Source: Mimachlamys varia
Lineage: Eukaryota > Mollusca > Bivalvia > Pectinida > Pectinidae
Assembly: GCA_947623455.1 (NCBI GenBank)
Contig: OX392538.1
Coordinates: 5,952,001 to 6,016,000 of the forward strand
Direction: 5' to 3'
Length of the DNA: 64,000 nt
Position 1 is the first letter of the stretch, and each line of letters opens with the position of its first letter. Positions 1 to 13,740 of the stretch are shown here, one piece after another. A program made the position numbers and the translations under genes. The notes beneath the pieces were generated by a model. The model did not search any database. It saw only the letters and a program-made list of their open reading frames with translations, and had not been told where the DNA came from.

Positions 1-77
1 AGTCAATACTCAGGTATTAATTGAAAGGCCCCTGTCTCATTTATTTCATCAACATAGACTATTTGGGTGATATTTAC

Positions 78-1302
78 TCTTGTTCCTGGTTTACCTGTAA
101 CAGTGTTGGTGTGTACCTTTGTTCCTGGTTTACCTGTAACAGTGTTGGTGTGTACCATTGTTCCTGGTTTACCTGTAACAGTGTTGGTGTGCACCTTTGC
201 TCCTGGTTTACCTGTAACAGTGTTGGTGTGTACCATTGTTCCTGGTTTACCTGTAACAGTGTTGGTGTGTACCATTGTTCTTGGTTTACCTTAACAGTGT
301 TGGTGTGTACCTTTGTTCCTGGTTTACCTGTAACAGTGTTGGTGTGTACCTTTGTTCCTGGTTTACCTGTAACAGTGTTGGTGTGTACCTTTGTTCCTGG
401 TTTACCTGTAACAGTGTTTGTGTTTACCATTGTTCCTGGTTTACCTGTAACAGTGTTGGTGTGTACCATTGTTCCTGGTTTACCTTAACAGTGTTGGTGT
501 GTACCTTTGTTCCTGGTTTACCTGTACTTTAACAGTGTTGGTGTGTACCTTTGTTCCTGGTTTACCTGTACTTTAACAGTGTTGGTGTGTACCATTGTTC
601 CTGGTTTACCTGTAACAGTGTTGGTGTGTACCATTGTTCCTGGTTTACCTTAACAGTGTTGGTGTGTACCTTTGTTCCTGGTTTACCTGTAACAGTGTTG
701 GTGTGTACCATTGTTCCTGGTTTACCTGTAACAGTGTTGGTGTGTACCTTTGTTCCTGGTTTACCTGTAACAGTGTTGGTGTGTACCTTTGTTCCTGGTT
801 TACCTGTAACAGTGTTGGTGTGTACCTTTGTTCCTGGTTTACCTGTAACAGTGTCGGTGTGTACCATTGTTCCTGGTTTACCTGTAACAGTGTCGGTGTG
901 TACCTTTGTTCCTGGTTTACCTGTAACAGTGTTGGTGTGTACCTTTGTTCCTGGTTTACCTGTAACAGTGTTGGTGTGTACCTTTGTTCCTGGTTTACCT
1001 GTAACAGTGTTGGTGTGTACCATTGTTCCTGGTTTACCTGTAACAGTGTTGGTGTGTACCTTTGTTCCTGGTTTACCTGTAACAGTGTTGGTGTGTACCA
1101 TTGTTCCTGGTTTACCTGTAACAGTGTTGGTGTGTACCATTGTTCCTGGTTTACCTTAACAGTGTTGGTGTGTACCTTTGTTCCTGGTTTACCTGTAACA
1201 GTGTTAGTGTGTACCTTTGTTCCTGGTTTACCTGTAACAGTGTTGGTGTGTACCTTTGTTCCTGGTTTACCTGTACTGCAACAGTGTTGGTGTGTACCTT
1301 AT
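78..1302. repeat. 39-bp minisatellite, about 31 copies
   Basis: Tandem units of the form GTTCCTGGTTTACCTGTAAC plus AGTGTTGGTGTGTACCTTT, about 39 bp. Some units read CCTTAACAG (38 bp) or CCTGTACTTTAACAG (44 bp), and CATTG alternates with CTTTG in a non-periodic way. Because 39 is divisible by three, long open frames appear on both strands (up to 226 codons on +), but they are low-complexity repeats. The array sits in the intron before exon A and may start before the window. Confidence 0.95.
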
Positions 1303-1335
1303 TGTGGATATTAATCTATAATTTCTATTTTACAG

Positions 1336-1386
1336 GTTGTCTGTTTATGGAACACCTATGTCAAGTAGAAGAAGAATGTGTAGACG
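1336..1386 (+). CDS. PTPRN2: Exon A: start of RESP18-homology domain
   Basis: This 51-nt exon follows a TTTTACAG acceptor and ends at a GTAAGT donor (1387-1392). It opens in phase 1, completing a Gly codon begun upstream, and encodes GCLFMEHLCQVEEECVD. The spacing of the three cysteines matches the GCLF...LC...C signature at the start of the RESP18-homology domain in IA-2 and phogrin. The final G joins AT of exon B to make Asp. This luminal domain is implicated in granule targeting and condensation in the vertebrate proteins (family knowledge). A 39-bp minisatellite ends only about 33 bp upstream of the acceptor, so any branch point must lie in that short gap or in the array. Confidence 0.88.
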
Positions 1387-1392
1387 GTAAGT

Positions 1393-2950
1393 GATATTTC
1401 TATATTTGCCTCATAATTCCAGTATACTATAGGTATAACAAGTTCCTATCTAAAGGTACAGGTGATCTCCATTGGTTTTCTTTGATATGATGAGGGCTTT
1501 GAGGAGTCCAATAAGGATTTTGAGTATAAAAAATAAAATTTGTCAAAAGCATGCAATGCTTTTAGAGCATGAAAACATACAATTCTTTACTCAAAATTGT
1601 CTTTGGAGTATATAAAAGAAATGCAGGACAAAGTAATATTGTTTTGGAATACAAAAATTAGATTAAATGGACACTATTTTCACTATCAAAATAACAACAA
1701 CAAAAAATGAAATATATATAAGCATCTATTAACAGTTTACTAATTCACCTTAACCATTTTGAATGCTTAAATTATCAGTTAATCAATTCAGAATGTAGTT
1801 ATAAGTTTGTTTTGTAAAGAATTTAACAAAATTATTCTAAATATGTTTGTTGATACTGATGCTGTGACTTTTGTTGATACTGATGCTGTGACTGACAATG
1901 TTCCAAGCTAGGGTATAGCCTGTGCTGGACATGATTTTTTTCCCTAATAAAAATTAATATAGAAAAGACAAAAATATGAAATACTTACAAATTGATTTTT
2001 AGATTTTTACACTGCAGACTTCTGCTAGATGTTTGAGTTTTGTGATTATATGGCGAGGCTGGTACATCTTGTTTACACCTCTAGCTCCATGTATTTTGTG
2101 ATTTATTTGCAAATGATGGAGGATGTTATAAATAGTTTTTCTGAGAAAGAGCAATAAACGGCCATGAAAAGCTTTGAATTTCATGATAAAAAATGTTGCT
2201 CTGCCAACCCTGTAATCCCAGCCTACCATATACGGTTATATAACCTACTTAATCCCCGAGGACATGATCAGATACTGATGTAGTATAATCCCTCTGTATG
2301 GCATTTACACAATATCAGCTTACCGTAGTTCTCCACTGTTCACACGTTTTAAAATCTGGCATCTGACAAATATTATGCATGGCTCATTACATCTCCTTAA
2401 CAACAGTAACCAGGGGATATTTGTTGATTCGGAATGTTTATGAAATATGAAAAAAGCAATATTAAATGGTTCAAATACTGATCATTTTCTTGCCATAAAA
2501 GATTTTAATATGATGTCCGCTACACCAGCTCTCCTAGTTTACAGCTAGACAGAGCAGGTACAAGCTAAGGCAGTATGAGTTATTTCCCTTGTAGTGAATT
2601 TATTTCAAATCGAGAAAAAGCTTCTGCAAGAGTTATCTCTCTTTTCACTAACTTTCAGTCCTCATTATCAAGGATGGACTGAAACTCTTTTTTAGGACCT
2701 TCTATAATATTTTTCACATTTGAACTTCAATAAATTTATCAATTCTTTTCATTTTTTTTTTTTGCACCTATTACATTCAATATCAATCACATTATTTTTT
2801 GTATAATTTTAATACATTATTTGGTGCATAACTATTTAAACAAGTAGTGATCGAAACATAATTTTACAAAGAAGTTGAAACATGTCACTTTGGATAGGTT
2901 TTGAGCTCATCAAATTGATATAAGAAATACTCATGTTTCAATGTTTCTGT
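1393..2950. other. Intron A, first unique part
   Basis: AT-rich intron sequence with no supportable exon. It holds a two-copy 24-bp direct duplication (TTTGTTGATACTGATGCTGT plus GACT, about 1848-1896). A 76-codon minus-strand frame around 1999-2229 has no recognisable feature. Confidence 0.6.
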
Positions 2951-5900
2951 TATGACCCCTGACCAAGATATACTCATGTCCCTGTTATAACCCCTGACCA
3001 AGATATACTCATGTCCCTGTTATGACCCCTGACCAAGATATACTCATGTCCCTGTTATGACTCCTGACCAAGATAGACTCATGTCCCTGTTAGGGCCCCT
3101 GACCAAGATATACTCATGTCCCTGTTATGACTCCTGACCAAGATAGACTCATGTCCCTGTTAGGGCCCCTGACCAAGATATACTCATGTCCCTGTTATGA
3201 CCCCTGACCAAGATATACTCATGTCCCTGTTATAACCCCTGACCAAGATATACTCATGTCCCTGTTATGACCCCTGACCAAGATATACTCATGTCCCTGT
3301 TATGACCCCTGACCAAGATATACTCATGTCCCTGTTATGACCCCTGACCAAGATATACTCATGTCCCTGTTATGACCCCTGACCAAGATATACTCATGTC
3401 CCTGTTATGACCCCTGACCAAGATATACTCATGTCCCTGTTATGACTCCTGACCAAGATATACTCATGTCCCTGTTATGGCCCCTGACCAAGATATACTC
3501 ATGTCCCTGTTATGGCCCCTGACCAAGATATACTCATATCCCTGTTATGACCCCCGACCAAGATATACTCATGTCCCTGTTATGGCCCCTGACCAAGATA
3601 TACTCATATCCCTGTTATGGCCCCCGACCAAGATATACTCATGTCCCTGTTATGACCCCTGACCAAGATATACTCATGTCCCTGTTATGACTCCTGACCA
3701 AGATATACTCATGTCTCTGTTATGGCCCCTGACCAAGATATACTGATGTCCCTGTTATAACCCCTGACCAAGATATACTCATGTCCCTGTTATGACCCCT
3801 GACCAAGATATACTCATGTCCCTGTTATGACTCCTGACCAAGATATACTCATGTCCCTGTTATGGCCCCTGACCAAGATATACTGATGTCCCTGTTATGA
3901 CCCCTGACCAAGATATACTCATGTCCCTGTTATGACCCCTGACCAAGATATACCCATGTCCCTGTTATGACCCCTGACCAAGATATACTCATGTCCCTGT
4001 TATGGCCCCTGACCAAGATATACTCATGTCCCTGTTATGGTCCCTGACCAAGATATACTCATGTCCCTGTTATGACCCCTGACCAAGATATACTCATGTC
4101 CCTGGTATGACCCCTGACCAAGATATATACTCATGTCCCTGTTATGACCCCTGACCAAGATATACTCATGTCCCTGTTATGACCCCTGACCAACATATAC
4201 TCATGTCCCTGTTATGACCCCTGACAAGATATACTCATGTCCCTGTTATGGCCCCTGACCAAGATATACTCATATCCCTGTTATGGCCCCCTGACCAAGA
4301 TATACTCATGTCCCTGTTATGGCCCCTGACCAAGATATACTCATGTCCCTGTTATGACCCGTGACCAAGATATACTCATGTCTCTGTTATGACCCCTGAC
4401 CAAGATATACTCATGTCCCTGTTATGACCCCTGACCAAGATATACTCATGTCCCTGTTATGACCCCTGACCAAGATATACTCATGTCCCTGTTATGACCC
4501 CTGACCAAGATATACTCATGTCCCTGTTATGGCCCCTGACCAAGATATACTCATGTCCCTGTTATGACCCCTGACCAAGATATACTCATGTCCCTGTTAT
4601 GACCCCTGACCAAGATATACTCATGTCCCTGTTATGACTCCTGACCAAGATATACTCATGTCCCTGTTATGGCCCCTGACCAAGATATACTCATGTCCCT
4701 GTTATGGCCCCTGACCAAGATATACTCATATCCCTGTTATGACCCCCGACCAAGATATACTCATGTCCCTGTTATGGCCCCTGACCAAGATATACTCATA
4801 TCCCTGTTATGGCCCCCGACCAAGATATACTCATGTCCCTGTTATGACCCCTGACCAAGATATACTCATGTCCCTGTTATGACTCCTGACCAAGATATAC
4901 TCATGTCTCTGTTATGGCCCCTGACCAAGATATACTGATGTCCCTGTTATAACCCCTGACCAAGATATACTCATGTCCCTGTTATGACCCCTGACCAAGA
5001 TATACTCATGTCCCTGTTATGACTCCTGACCAAGATATACTCATGTCCCTGTTATGGCCCCTGACCAAGATATACTGATGTCCCTGTTATGACCCCTGAC
5101 CAAGATATACTCATGTCCCTGTTATGACCCCTGACCAAGATATACCCATGTCCCTGTTATGACCCCTGACCAAGATATACTCATGTCCCTGTTATGGCCC
5201 CTGACCAAGATATACTCATGTCCCTGTTATGGTCCCTGACCAAGATATACTCATGTCCCTGTTATGACCCCTGACCAAGATATACTCATGTCCCTGGTAT
5301 GACCCCTGACCAAGATATATACTCATGTCCCTGTTATGACCCCTGACCAAGATATACTCATGTCCCTGTTATGACCCCTGACCAACATATACTCATGTCC
5401 CTGTTATGACCCCTGACAAGATATACTCATGTCCCTGTTATGGCCCCTGACCAAGATATACTCATATCCCTGTTATGGCCCCCTGACCAAGATATACTCA
5501 TGTCCCTGTTATGGCCCCTGACCAAGATATACCCATGTCCCTGTTATGACCCCTGACCAAGATATACTCATGTCCCTGTTATGGCCCCTGACCAAGATAT
5601 ACTCATGTCCCTGTTATGGTCCCTGACCAAGATATACTCATGTCCCTGTTATGACCCCTGACCAAGATATACTCATGTCCCTGGTATGACCCCTGACCAA
5701 GATATATACTCATGTCCCTGTTATGACCCCTGACCAAGATATACTCATGTCCCTGTTATGACCCCTGACCAACATATACTCATGTCCCTGTTATGACCCC
5801 TGACAAGATATACTCATGTCCCTGTTATGGCCCCTGACCAAGATATACTCATATCCCTGTTATGGCCCCCTGACCAAGATATACTCATGTCCCTGTTATG

Positions 5901-8900
5901 GCCCCTGACCAAGATATACCCATGTCCCTGTTATGACCCCTGACCAAGATATACTCATGTCCCTGTTATGGCCCCTGACCAAGATATACTCATGTCCCTG
6001 TTATGGTCCCTGACCAAGATATACTCATGTCCCTGTTATGACCCCTGACCAAGATATACTCATGTCCCTGGTATGACCCCTGACCAAGATATATACTCAT
6101 GTCCCTGTTATGACCCCTGACCAAGATATACTCATGTCCCTGTTATGACCCCTGACCAACATATACTCATGTCCCTGTTATGACCCCTGACAAGATATAC
6201 TCATGTCCCTGTTATGGCCCCTGACCAAGATATACTCATATCCCTGTTATGGCCCCCTGACCAAGATATACTCATGTCCCTGTTATGGCCCCTGACCAAG
6301 ATATACTCATGTCCCTGTTATGACCCGTGACCAAGATATACTCATGTCTCTGTTATGACCCCTGACCAAGATATACTCATGTCCCTGTTATGACCCCTGA
6401 CCAAGATATACTCATGTCCCTGTTATGACCCCTGACCAAGATATACTCATGTCCCTGTTATGACCCCTGACCAAGATATACTCATGTCCCTGTTATGGCC
6501 CCTGACCAAGATATACTCATGTCCCTGTTATGACTCCTGACCAAGATATACTCATGTCCCTGTTATGGCCCCTGACCAAGATATACTCATGTTCCTGTTA
6601 TGACCCCTGACCAAGATATACTCATGTCCCTGTTATGACCCCTGACCAAGATATACTCATGTCCCTGTTATGGCCCCTGACCAAGATATACTCATGTCCC
6701 TGTTATGACTCCTGACCAAGATATACTCATGTCCCTGTTATGACTCCTGACCAAGATATACTCATGTCCCTGTTACGACCCCTGACCAAGATATACTCAT
6801 GTCCCTGTTATGGCCCCTGACCAAGATATACTCATGTCCCTGTTATGACCCCTGACCAAGATATACTCATGTCCCTGTTATGACCCCTGACCAAGATATA
6901 CTCATGTCCCTGTTATGGCCCCTGACCAAGATATACTCATGTCCCTGTTGTGACCCCTGACAAGATATACTCATGTCCCTGTTATGGCCCCTGACCAAGA
7001 TATACTCATGTCTCTGTTATGACCCCTGACCAAGATATACTCATGTCCCTGTTATGACCCCTGACCAAGATATACTCATGTCCCTGTTATGACCCCTGAC
7101 CAAGATATACTCATGTCCCTGTTATGACCCCTGACCAAGATATACTCATGTCCCTGTTATGACCCCTGACCAAGATATACTCATGTCCCTGTTATGACTC
7201 CTGACCAAGATATACTCATGTCCCTGTTATGGCCCCTGACCAAGATATACTCATGTCCCTGTTATGGCCCCTGACCAAGATATACTCATATCCCTGTTAT
7301 GACCCCCGACCAAGATATACTCATGTCCCTGTTATGGCCCCTGACCAAGATATACTCATATCCCTGTTATGGCCCCCGACCAAGATATACTCATGTCCCT
7401 GTTATGACCCCTGACCAAGATATACTCATGTCCCTGTTATGACTCCTGACCAAGATATACTCATGTCTCTGTTATGGCCCCTGACCAAGATATACTGATG
7501 TCCCTGTTATAACCCCTGACCAAGATATACTCATGTCCCTGTTATGACCCCTGACCAAGATATACTCATGTCCCTGTTATGACTCCTGACCAAGATATAC
7601 TCATGTCCCTGTTATGGCCCCTGACCAAGATATACTGATGTCCCTGTTATGACCCCTGACCAAGATATACTCATGTCCCTGTTATGACCCCTGACCAAGA
7701 TATACCCATGTCCCTGTTATGACCCCTGACCAAGATATACTCATGTCCCTGTTATGGCCCCTGACCAAGATATACTCATGTCCCTGTTATGGTCCCTGAC
7801 CAAGATATACTCATGTCCCTGTTATGACCCCTGACCAAGATATACTCATGTCCCTGGTATGACCCCTGACCAAGATATATACTCATGTCCCTGTTATGAC
7901 CCCTGACCAAGATATACTCATGTCCCTGTTATGACCCCTGACCAACATATACTCATGTCCCTGTTATGACCCCTGACAAGATATACTCATGTCCCTGTTA
8001 TGGCCCCTGACCAAGATATACTCATATCCCTGTTATGGCCCCCTGACCAAGATATACTCATGTCCCTGTTATGGCCCCTGACCAAGATATACTCATGTCC
8101 CTGTTATGACCCGTGACCAAGATATACTCATGTCTCTGTTATGACCCCTGACCAAGATATACTCATGTCCCTGTTATGACCCCTGACCAAGATATACTCA
8201 TGTCCCTGTTATGACCCCTGACCAAGATATACTCATGTCCCTGTTATGACCCCTGACCAAGATATACTCATGTCCCTGTTATGGCCCCTGACCAAGATAT
8301 ACTCATGTCCCTGTTATGACCCCTGACCAAGATATACTCATGTCCCTGTTATGACCCCTGACCAAGATATACTCATGTCCCTGTTATGACTCCTGACCAA
8401 GATATACTCATGTCCCTGTTATGGCCCCTGACCAAGATATACTCATGTCCCTGTTATGGCCCCTGACCAAGATATACTCATATCCCTGTTATGACCCCCG
8501 ACCAAGATATACTCATGTCCCTGTTATGGCCCCTGACCAAGATATACTCATATCCCTGTTATGGCCCCCGACCAAGATATACTCATGTCCCTGTTATGAC
8601 CCCTGACCAAGATATACTCATGTCCCTGTTATGACTCCTGACCAAGATATACTCATGTCTCTGTTATGGCCCCTGACCAAGATATACTGATGTCCCTGTT
8701 ATAACCCCTGACCAAGATATACTCATGTCCCTGTTATGACCCCTGACCAAGATATACTCATGTCCCTGTTATGACTCCTGACCAAGATATACTCATGTCC
8801 CTGTTATGGCCCCTGACCAAGATATACTGATGTCCCTGTTATGACCCCTGACCAAGATATACTCATGTCCCTGTTATGACCCCTGACCAAGATATACCCA

Positions 8901-11840
8901 TGTCCCTGTTATGACCCCTGACCAAGATATACTCATGTCCCTGTTATGGCCCCTGACCAAGATATACTCATGTCCCTGTTATGGTCCCTGACCAAGATAT
9001 ACTCATGTCCCTGTTATGACCCCTGACCAAGATATACTCATGTCCCTGGTATGACCCCTGACCAAGATATATACTCATGTCCCTGTTATGACCCCTGACC
9101 AAGATATACTCATGTCCCTGTTATGACCCCTGACCAACATATACTCATGTCCCTGTTATGACCCCTGACAAGATATACTCATGTCCCTGTTATGGCCCCT
9201 GACCAAGATATACTCATATCCCTGTTATGGCCCCCTGACCAAGATATACTCATGTCCCTGTTATGGCCCCTGACCAAGATATACCCATGTCCCTGTTATG
9301 ACCCCTGACCAAGATATACTCATGTCCCTGTTATGGCCCCTGACCAAGATATACTCATGTCCCTGTTATGGTCCCTGACCAAGATATACTCATGTCCCTG
9401 TTATGACCCCTGACCAAGATATACTCATGTCCCTGGTATGACCCCTGACCAAGATATATACTCATGTCCCTGTTATGACCCCTGACCAAGATATACTCAT
9501 GTCCCTGTTATGACCCCTGACCAACATATACTCATGTCCCTGTTATGACCCCTGACAAGATATACTCATGTCCCTGTTATGGCCCCTGACCAAGATATAC
9601 TCATATCCCTGTTATGGCCCCCTGACCAAGATATACTCATGTCCCTGTTATGGCCCCTGACCAAGATATACCCATGTCCCTGTTATGACCCCTGACCAAG
9701 ATATACTCATGTCCCTGTTATGGCCCCTGACCAAGATATACTCATGTCCCTGTTATGGTCCCTGACCAAGATATACTCATGTCCCTGTTATGACCCCTGA
9801 CCAAGATATACTCATGTCCCTGGTATGACCCCTGACCAAGATATATACTCATGTCCCTGTTATGACCCCTGACCAAGATATACTCATGTCCCTGTTATGA
9901 CCCCTGACCAACATATACTCATGTCCCTGTTATGACCCCTGACAAGATATACTCATGTCCCTGTTATGGCCCCTGACCAAGATATACTCATATCCCTGTT
10001 ATGGCCCCCTGACCAAGATATACTCATGTCCCTGTTATGGCCCCTGACCAAGATATACTCATGTCCCTGTTATGACCCGTGACCAAGATATACTCATGTC
10101 TCTGTTATGACCCCTGACCAAGATATACTCATGTCCCTGTTATGACCCCTGACCAAGATATACTCATGTCCCTGTTATGACCCCTGACCAAGATATACTC
10201 ATGTCCCTGTTATGACCCCTGACCAAGATATACTCATGTCCCTGTTATGGCCCCTGACCAAGATATACTCATGTCCCTGTTATGACTCCTGACCAAGATA
10301 TACTCATGTCCCTGTTATGGCCCCTGACCAAGATATACTCATGTTCCTGTTATGACCCCTGACCAAGATATACTCATGTCCCTGTTATGACCCCTGACCA
10401 AGATATACTCATGTCCCTGTTATGGCCCCTGACCAAGATATACTCATGTCCCTGTTATGACTCCTGACCAAGATATACTCATGTCCCTGTTATGACTCCT
10501 GACCAAGATATACTCATGTCCCTGTTACGACCCCTGACCAAGATATACTCATGTCCCTGTTATGGCCCCTGACCAAGATATACTCATGTCCCTGTTATGA
10601 CCCCTGACCAAGATATACTCATGTCCCTGTTATGACCCCTGACCAAGATATACTCATGTCCCTGTTATGGCCCCTGACCAAGATATACTCATGTCCCTGT
10701 TGTGACCCCTGACAAGATATACTCATGTCCCTGTTATGGCCCCTGACCAAGATATACTCATGTCTCTGTTATGACCCCTGACCAAGATATACTCATGTCC
10801 CTGTTATAACCCCTGACCAAGATATACTCATGTCCCTGTTATGGCCCCTGACCAAGATATACTGATGTCCCTGTTATGACCCCTGACCAAGATATACTGA
10901 TGTCCCTGTTATGGCCCCTGACCAAGATATACTCATGTCCCTGTTATGGCCCCTGACCAAGATATACTCATGTCCCTGTTATGACCCCTGACCAAGATAT
11001 ACTCATGTTCCTGTTATGACCCCTGACCAAGATATACTCATGTCCCTGTTATGACCCCTGACCGAGATATATACTCATGTCCCTGTTATAATTCCTGACC
11101 AAGATATACTCATGTCCCTGTTATAACCCCTGACCAAGATATACTCATGTCTCTGTTATGGCCCCTGACCAAGATATACTCATGTCCCTGTTATGACCCC
11201 TGACCAAGATATACTCATGTCCCTGTTATGACCCGTGACCAAGATATACTCATGTCCCTGTTATGACCCGTGACCAACATATACTCATGTCCCTGTTATG
11301 ACCCCTGACCAAGATAGACTCATGTCCCTGTTAGGGCCCCTGACCAAGATATACTCATGTTCCTGTTATGGCCCCTGACCAAGATATACTCATGTCCCTG
11401 TTATGACCCCTGACCAAGATATACTCATGTCCCTGTTATGACCCCTGACCAAGATATACTCATGTCCCTGTTATGGCCCCTGACCAAGATACACTCATGT
11501 CCCTGTTATGACCCCTGACCAAGATAGACTCATGTCCCTGTTATGACCCCTGACCAAGATATACTGATGTCCTTGTTATGACCCCTGACCAAGATATACT
11601 CATGTCCCTGTTATGACCCCTGACCAAGATATACTCATGTCCCTGTTATAATTCCTGACCAAGACATACTCATGTCCCTGTTATGGCCCCTGATCAAGAT
11701 ATACTCATGTCCCTGTTATGACCCGTGACCAACATATACTCATGTCCCTGTTATGACCCTTGACCAAGATATACTGATGTCCCTGTTATGGCCCCTGACA
11801 TAGATATACTCTTGTTTGTGTTATGACCCCTGACATAGAT
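2951..11840. repeat. 35-bp minisatellite, about 254 copies, with higher-order structure
   Basis: Units of CCCCTGACCAAGATATACTC followed by ATGTCCCTGTTATGA, 35 bp. Variants (GGCCCC, GACTCC, TAACCC, TACCCATG, GATATATACTC, TGACAAG, GATAGACTC) act as markers. They show a 387-bp block in three successive copies (TACCCATG at 5143, 5530, 5917), a 1192-bp period (3951 to 5143) and a 3752-bp tandem duplication: 3951, 5143, 5530, 5917 recur at 7703, 8895, 9282, 9669. Units near both ends are more divergent. This is the largest array in the window. Confidence 0.96.
3270..10807. repeat. Tandem segmental duplication, period 3752 bp, inside the 35-bp array
   Basis: Marker variants in about 3270-7021 recur in the same order 3752 bp later; for example TGTTGTGACCCC at about 6947 and 10699. 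The match is lost before about 3250 and after about 10807. Copies look near identical by eye, which suggests a recent event or an assembly duplication. Confidence 0.8.
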
Positions 11841-11845
11841 ATACC

Positions 11846-12290
11846 GCCTGCGAGGACCTACACAGGTTGTGCCCTCTAATTAGCTGTATGCTGAATTACA
11901 GGTCTTCTGGCGTCATTACACCTGATCTCTTTGTGTTCTCGTTAATTCCTTTGCGGCTTTCATTTGATTTTTAAAGCCCAGAAATGTCATCTAAATGAAC
12001 CGAAGATGGACAGGATAGACTTCATTAATAAGCACAACTGTACATGCCCATACAATTACTTCTGTAAGATTAAGTAATAAAGTTAATTGAAAATTGAAAC
12101 TTGATTCTAGAAAACCTATCTGTCTTTATTAGAGCTTTGTATGACATTGCCTGTCATCATGAAAGGTTTGTGTAACATAAATGTTGTGTTATCAGGTTAT
12201 ACCTGTGTGTTTCCCTAATGTCCCCTTTATAATAGTGTGGCTATAGCTTTACCATGGGGATACCTATCAATGTTTTGTAATAACAGAATA
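11846..12290. other. Unique intron sequence
   Basis: No exon, RNA gene or repeat could be supported here. The first bases (about 11800-11845) are decayed 35-bp units. Confidence 0.5.
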
Positions 12291-12292
12291 TG

Positions 12293-12387
12293 ATAAAACC
12301 AATCTGCCCCAGCAAGGTTCAAACTAGCAACCTTTTGGTCTCTATACCATACCCTCTAGCCAAGGCTAGTAAATATAAGGTGACCTG
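12293..12387 (-). mobile_element. SINE-type tRNA-like head, family 1 (partial)
   Basis: Read on the minus strand, the segment has a B-box-like AGTTTGAACCTTG and an A-box-side CCTTGGCTAGAGGG, as in the better copy at 12496-12800. It joins directly to the small inverted-repeat element at 12388. It is a decayed tRNA-related head. Confidence 0.6.
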
Positions 12388-12495
12388 GCCCCAGTTTTAT
12401 GAGCGTTCCTTAATGTAAGGGAATTCCTTAACTTAAAAATCTCTATAGGAAAGAATTCCCTTACGTTAATTAAGGAACGTTCGTGAAATCGGGGC
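12388..12495. mobile_element. 108-bp MITE inserted in a SINE
   Basis: The ends are imperfect inverted repeats: left GCCCCAGTTTTATGAGCGTT, and the right end read in reverse begins GCCCCGATTTCACGAACGTT; both continue into CC-TTAA-rich arms with TAAGGGAATTC. The element is flanked by CTG on both sides (12385-12387, 12496-12498), and removing it with one CTG restores the SINE sequence GACCTGTTCTCTCAAC. That suggests a 3-bp target duplication. The superfamily is not certain. Confidence 0.72.
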
Positions 12496-12800
12496 CTGTT
12501 CTCTCAACTTTTGTAACGCTACTCCCTCCTTCACAAAGACTTGGACCCCGAAGACAACAACTACCCTGGTTTGATACATGTATCTCCAAGGAAGCATCTC
12601 AAGCTCTGAAAGCTTCTACCCTTGGAGTGGTCAACAGCACCAATCATCAATCTGTAATAGGAAGGAGTAATGGAAAAACATATCTAACGGCCCACCGGGG
12701 TTCAAACTAGCAACCCTGTAGTTTCTAGTCAGACACCCTACTACTTGACTAAAGGGGAATTCCCCCTAGCCGAGGCTAGTATGGCGACCTGATCGAGTCT
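12496..12800 (-). mobile_element. tRNA-derived SINE, family 1
   Basis: On the minus strand: A-box-like TAGTCAAGTAGTAGG (about 12740-12754), a middle resembling an anticodon arm, then B-box-like AGTTTGAACCCCGG (about 12694-12708), then a body of about 200 bp ending in AAGTTGAGAGAAC. Related copies are at 51128-51250 and 53860-54400, and a 60-bp satellite there derives from it. The tRNA cloverleaf is degraded, so this is not a tRNA gene. Confidence 0.72.
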
Positions 12801-13740
12801 CGACTTGTACAGTTTCATAACCTGCTCCAAGCAATACCTGTTGTATGGTAGAAGACAACTTCCTTTCAAATCATCATGATTACGCTTACTGTAAGAAAGA
12901 GGAGAACCAGGTTTCAACTTAATTTTTCTTCTTTAAGTTTTCTCTGTCACCTTCTCTGATATGAAAGACGGAGCGGGGAAAGGAACTATATATATTCTGA
13001 CATCCCTGGAGCAATCAAATTTGAAATCATATTCAAGATCAGCTCTCAAAAGGAAAACATCATGTTCAGTACAGACATTTAGAAACATGTTGTTGCGCGC
13101 TGAAAAAGATCACTTCTGAATATTTGATTGGGAGTACAGGGAAAAAATAAACATCCTTACGTTTAGGGTGTAACAGCTTTTTCTGTCACTCGTTCAAACT
13201 AGGTAATACATACCTATCAATCACATGATTTTAACGTGCTGTGGTTACAATCAATGAATCATGTTTTAACTGATTGATGCAATTCAAAAACAAACCCCTG
13301 TAAGAACTATCCCATTTGGATAGACATTGGGTCTATAGTTGGTAGTCCTTAGCAGCCATACACAGCTTTCACTGAATGTATGTCATTGATGATGCCTACG
13401 TTGAAGCTACTATAAATAAATATCATGGGACTTCGGCTGTTTAACTCTTGTTAGTATCTAACGAAAAGACAGCTAAAATCAAGGATCACTCTGACAGAAA
13501 CTCCATAGTATCTACAGATGATTGTGTTTTACAAATACTGACCATGCATTTATAGAAATTAAATGATTAGATCATAATATTATCCGAATTTAACAATGTT
13601 TGACAAAGGCAACTTATCAAAACATCCCGAGACAGTGAAAAATATTTGTTAAGAGTAAATGGTTTTCAAAATGAGTCAAGTCACCTGTCGACTGGAAATT
13701 GAGAGATGTTGACAGTCAGAATCAGTAGAACTGGTTGATA
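12801..13740. other. Unique intron sequence
   Basis: No supported gene or repeat. Ordinary AT-rich intron. Confidence 0.5.

Noticed and set aside
2951..11840. CRISPR-like array of short repeats
   Set aside because: Units are directly tandem with no unique spacers, and the surroundings are eukaryotic intron.
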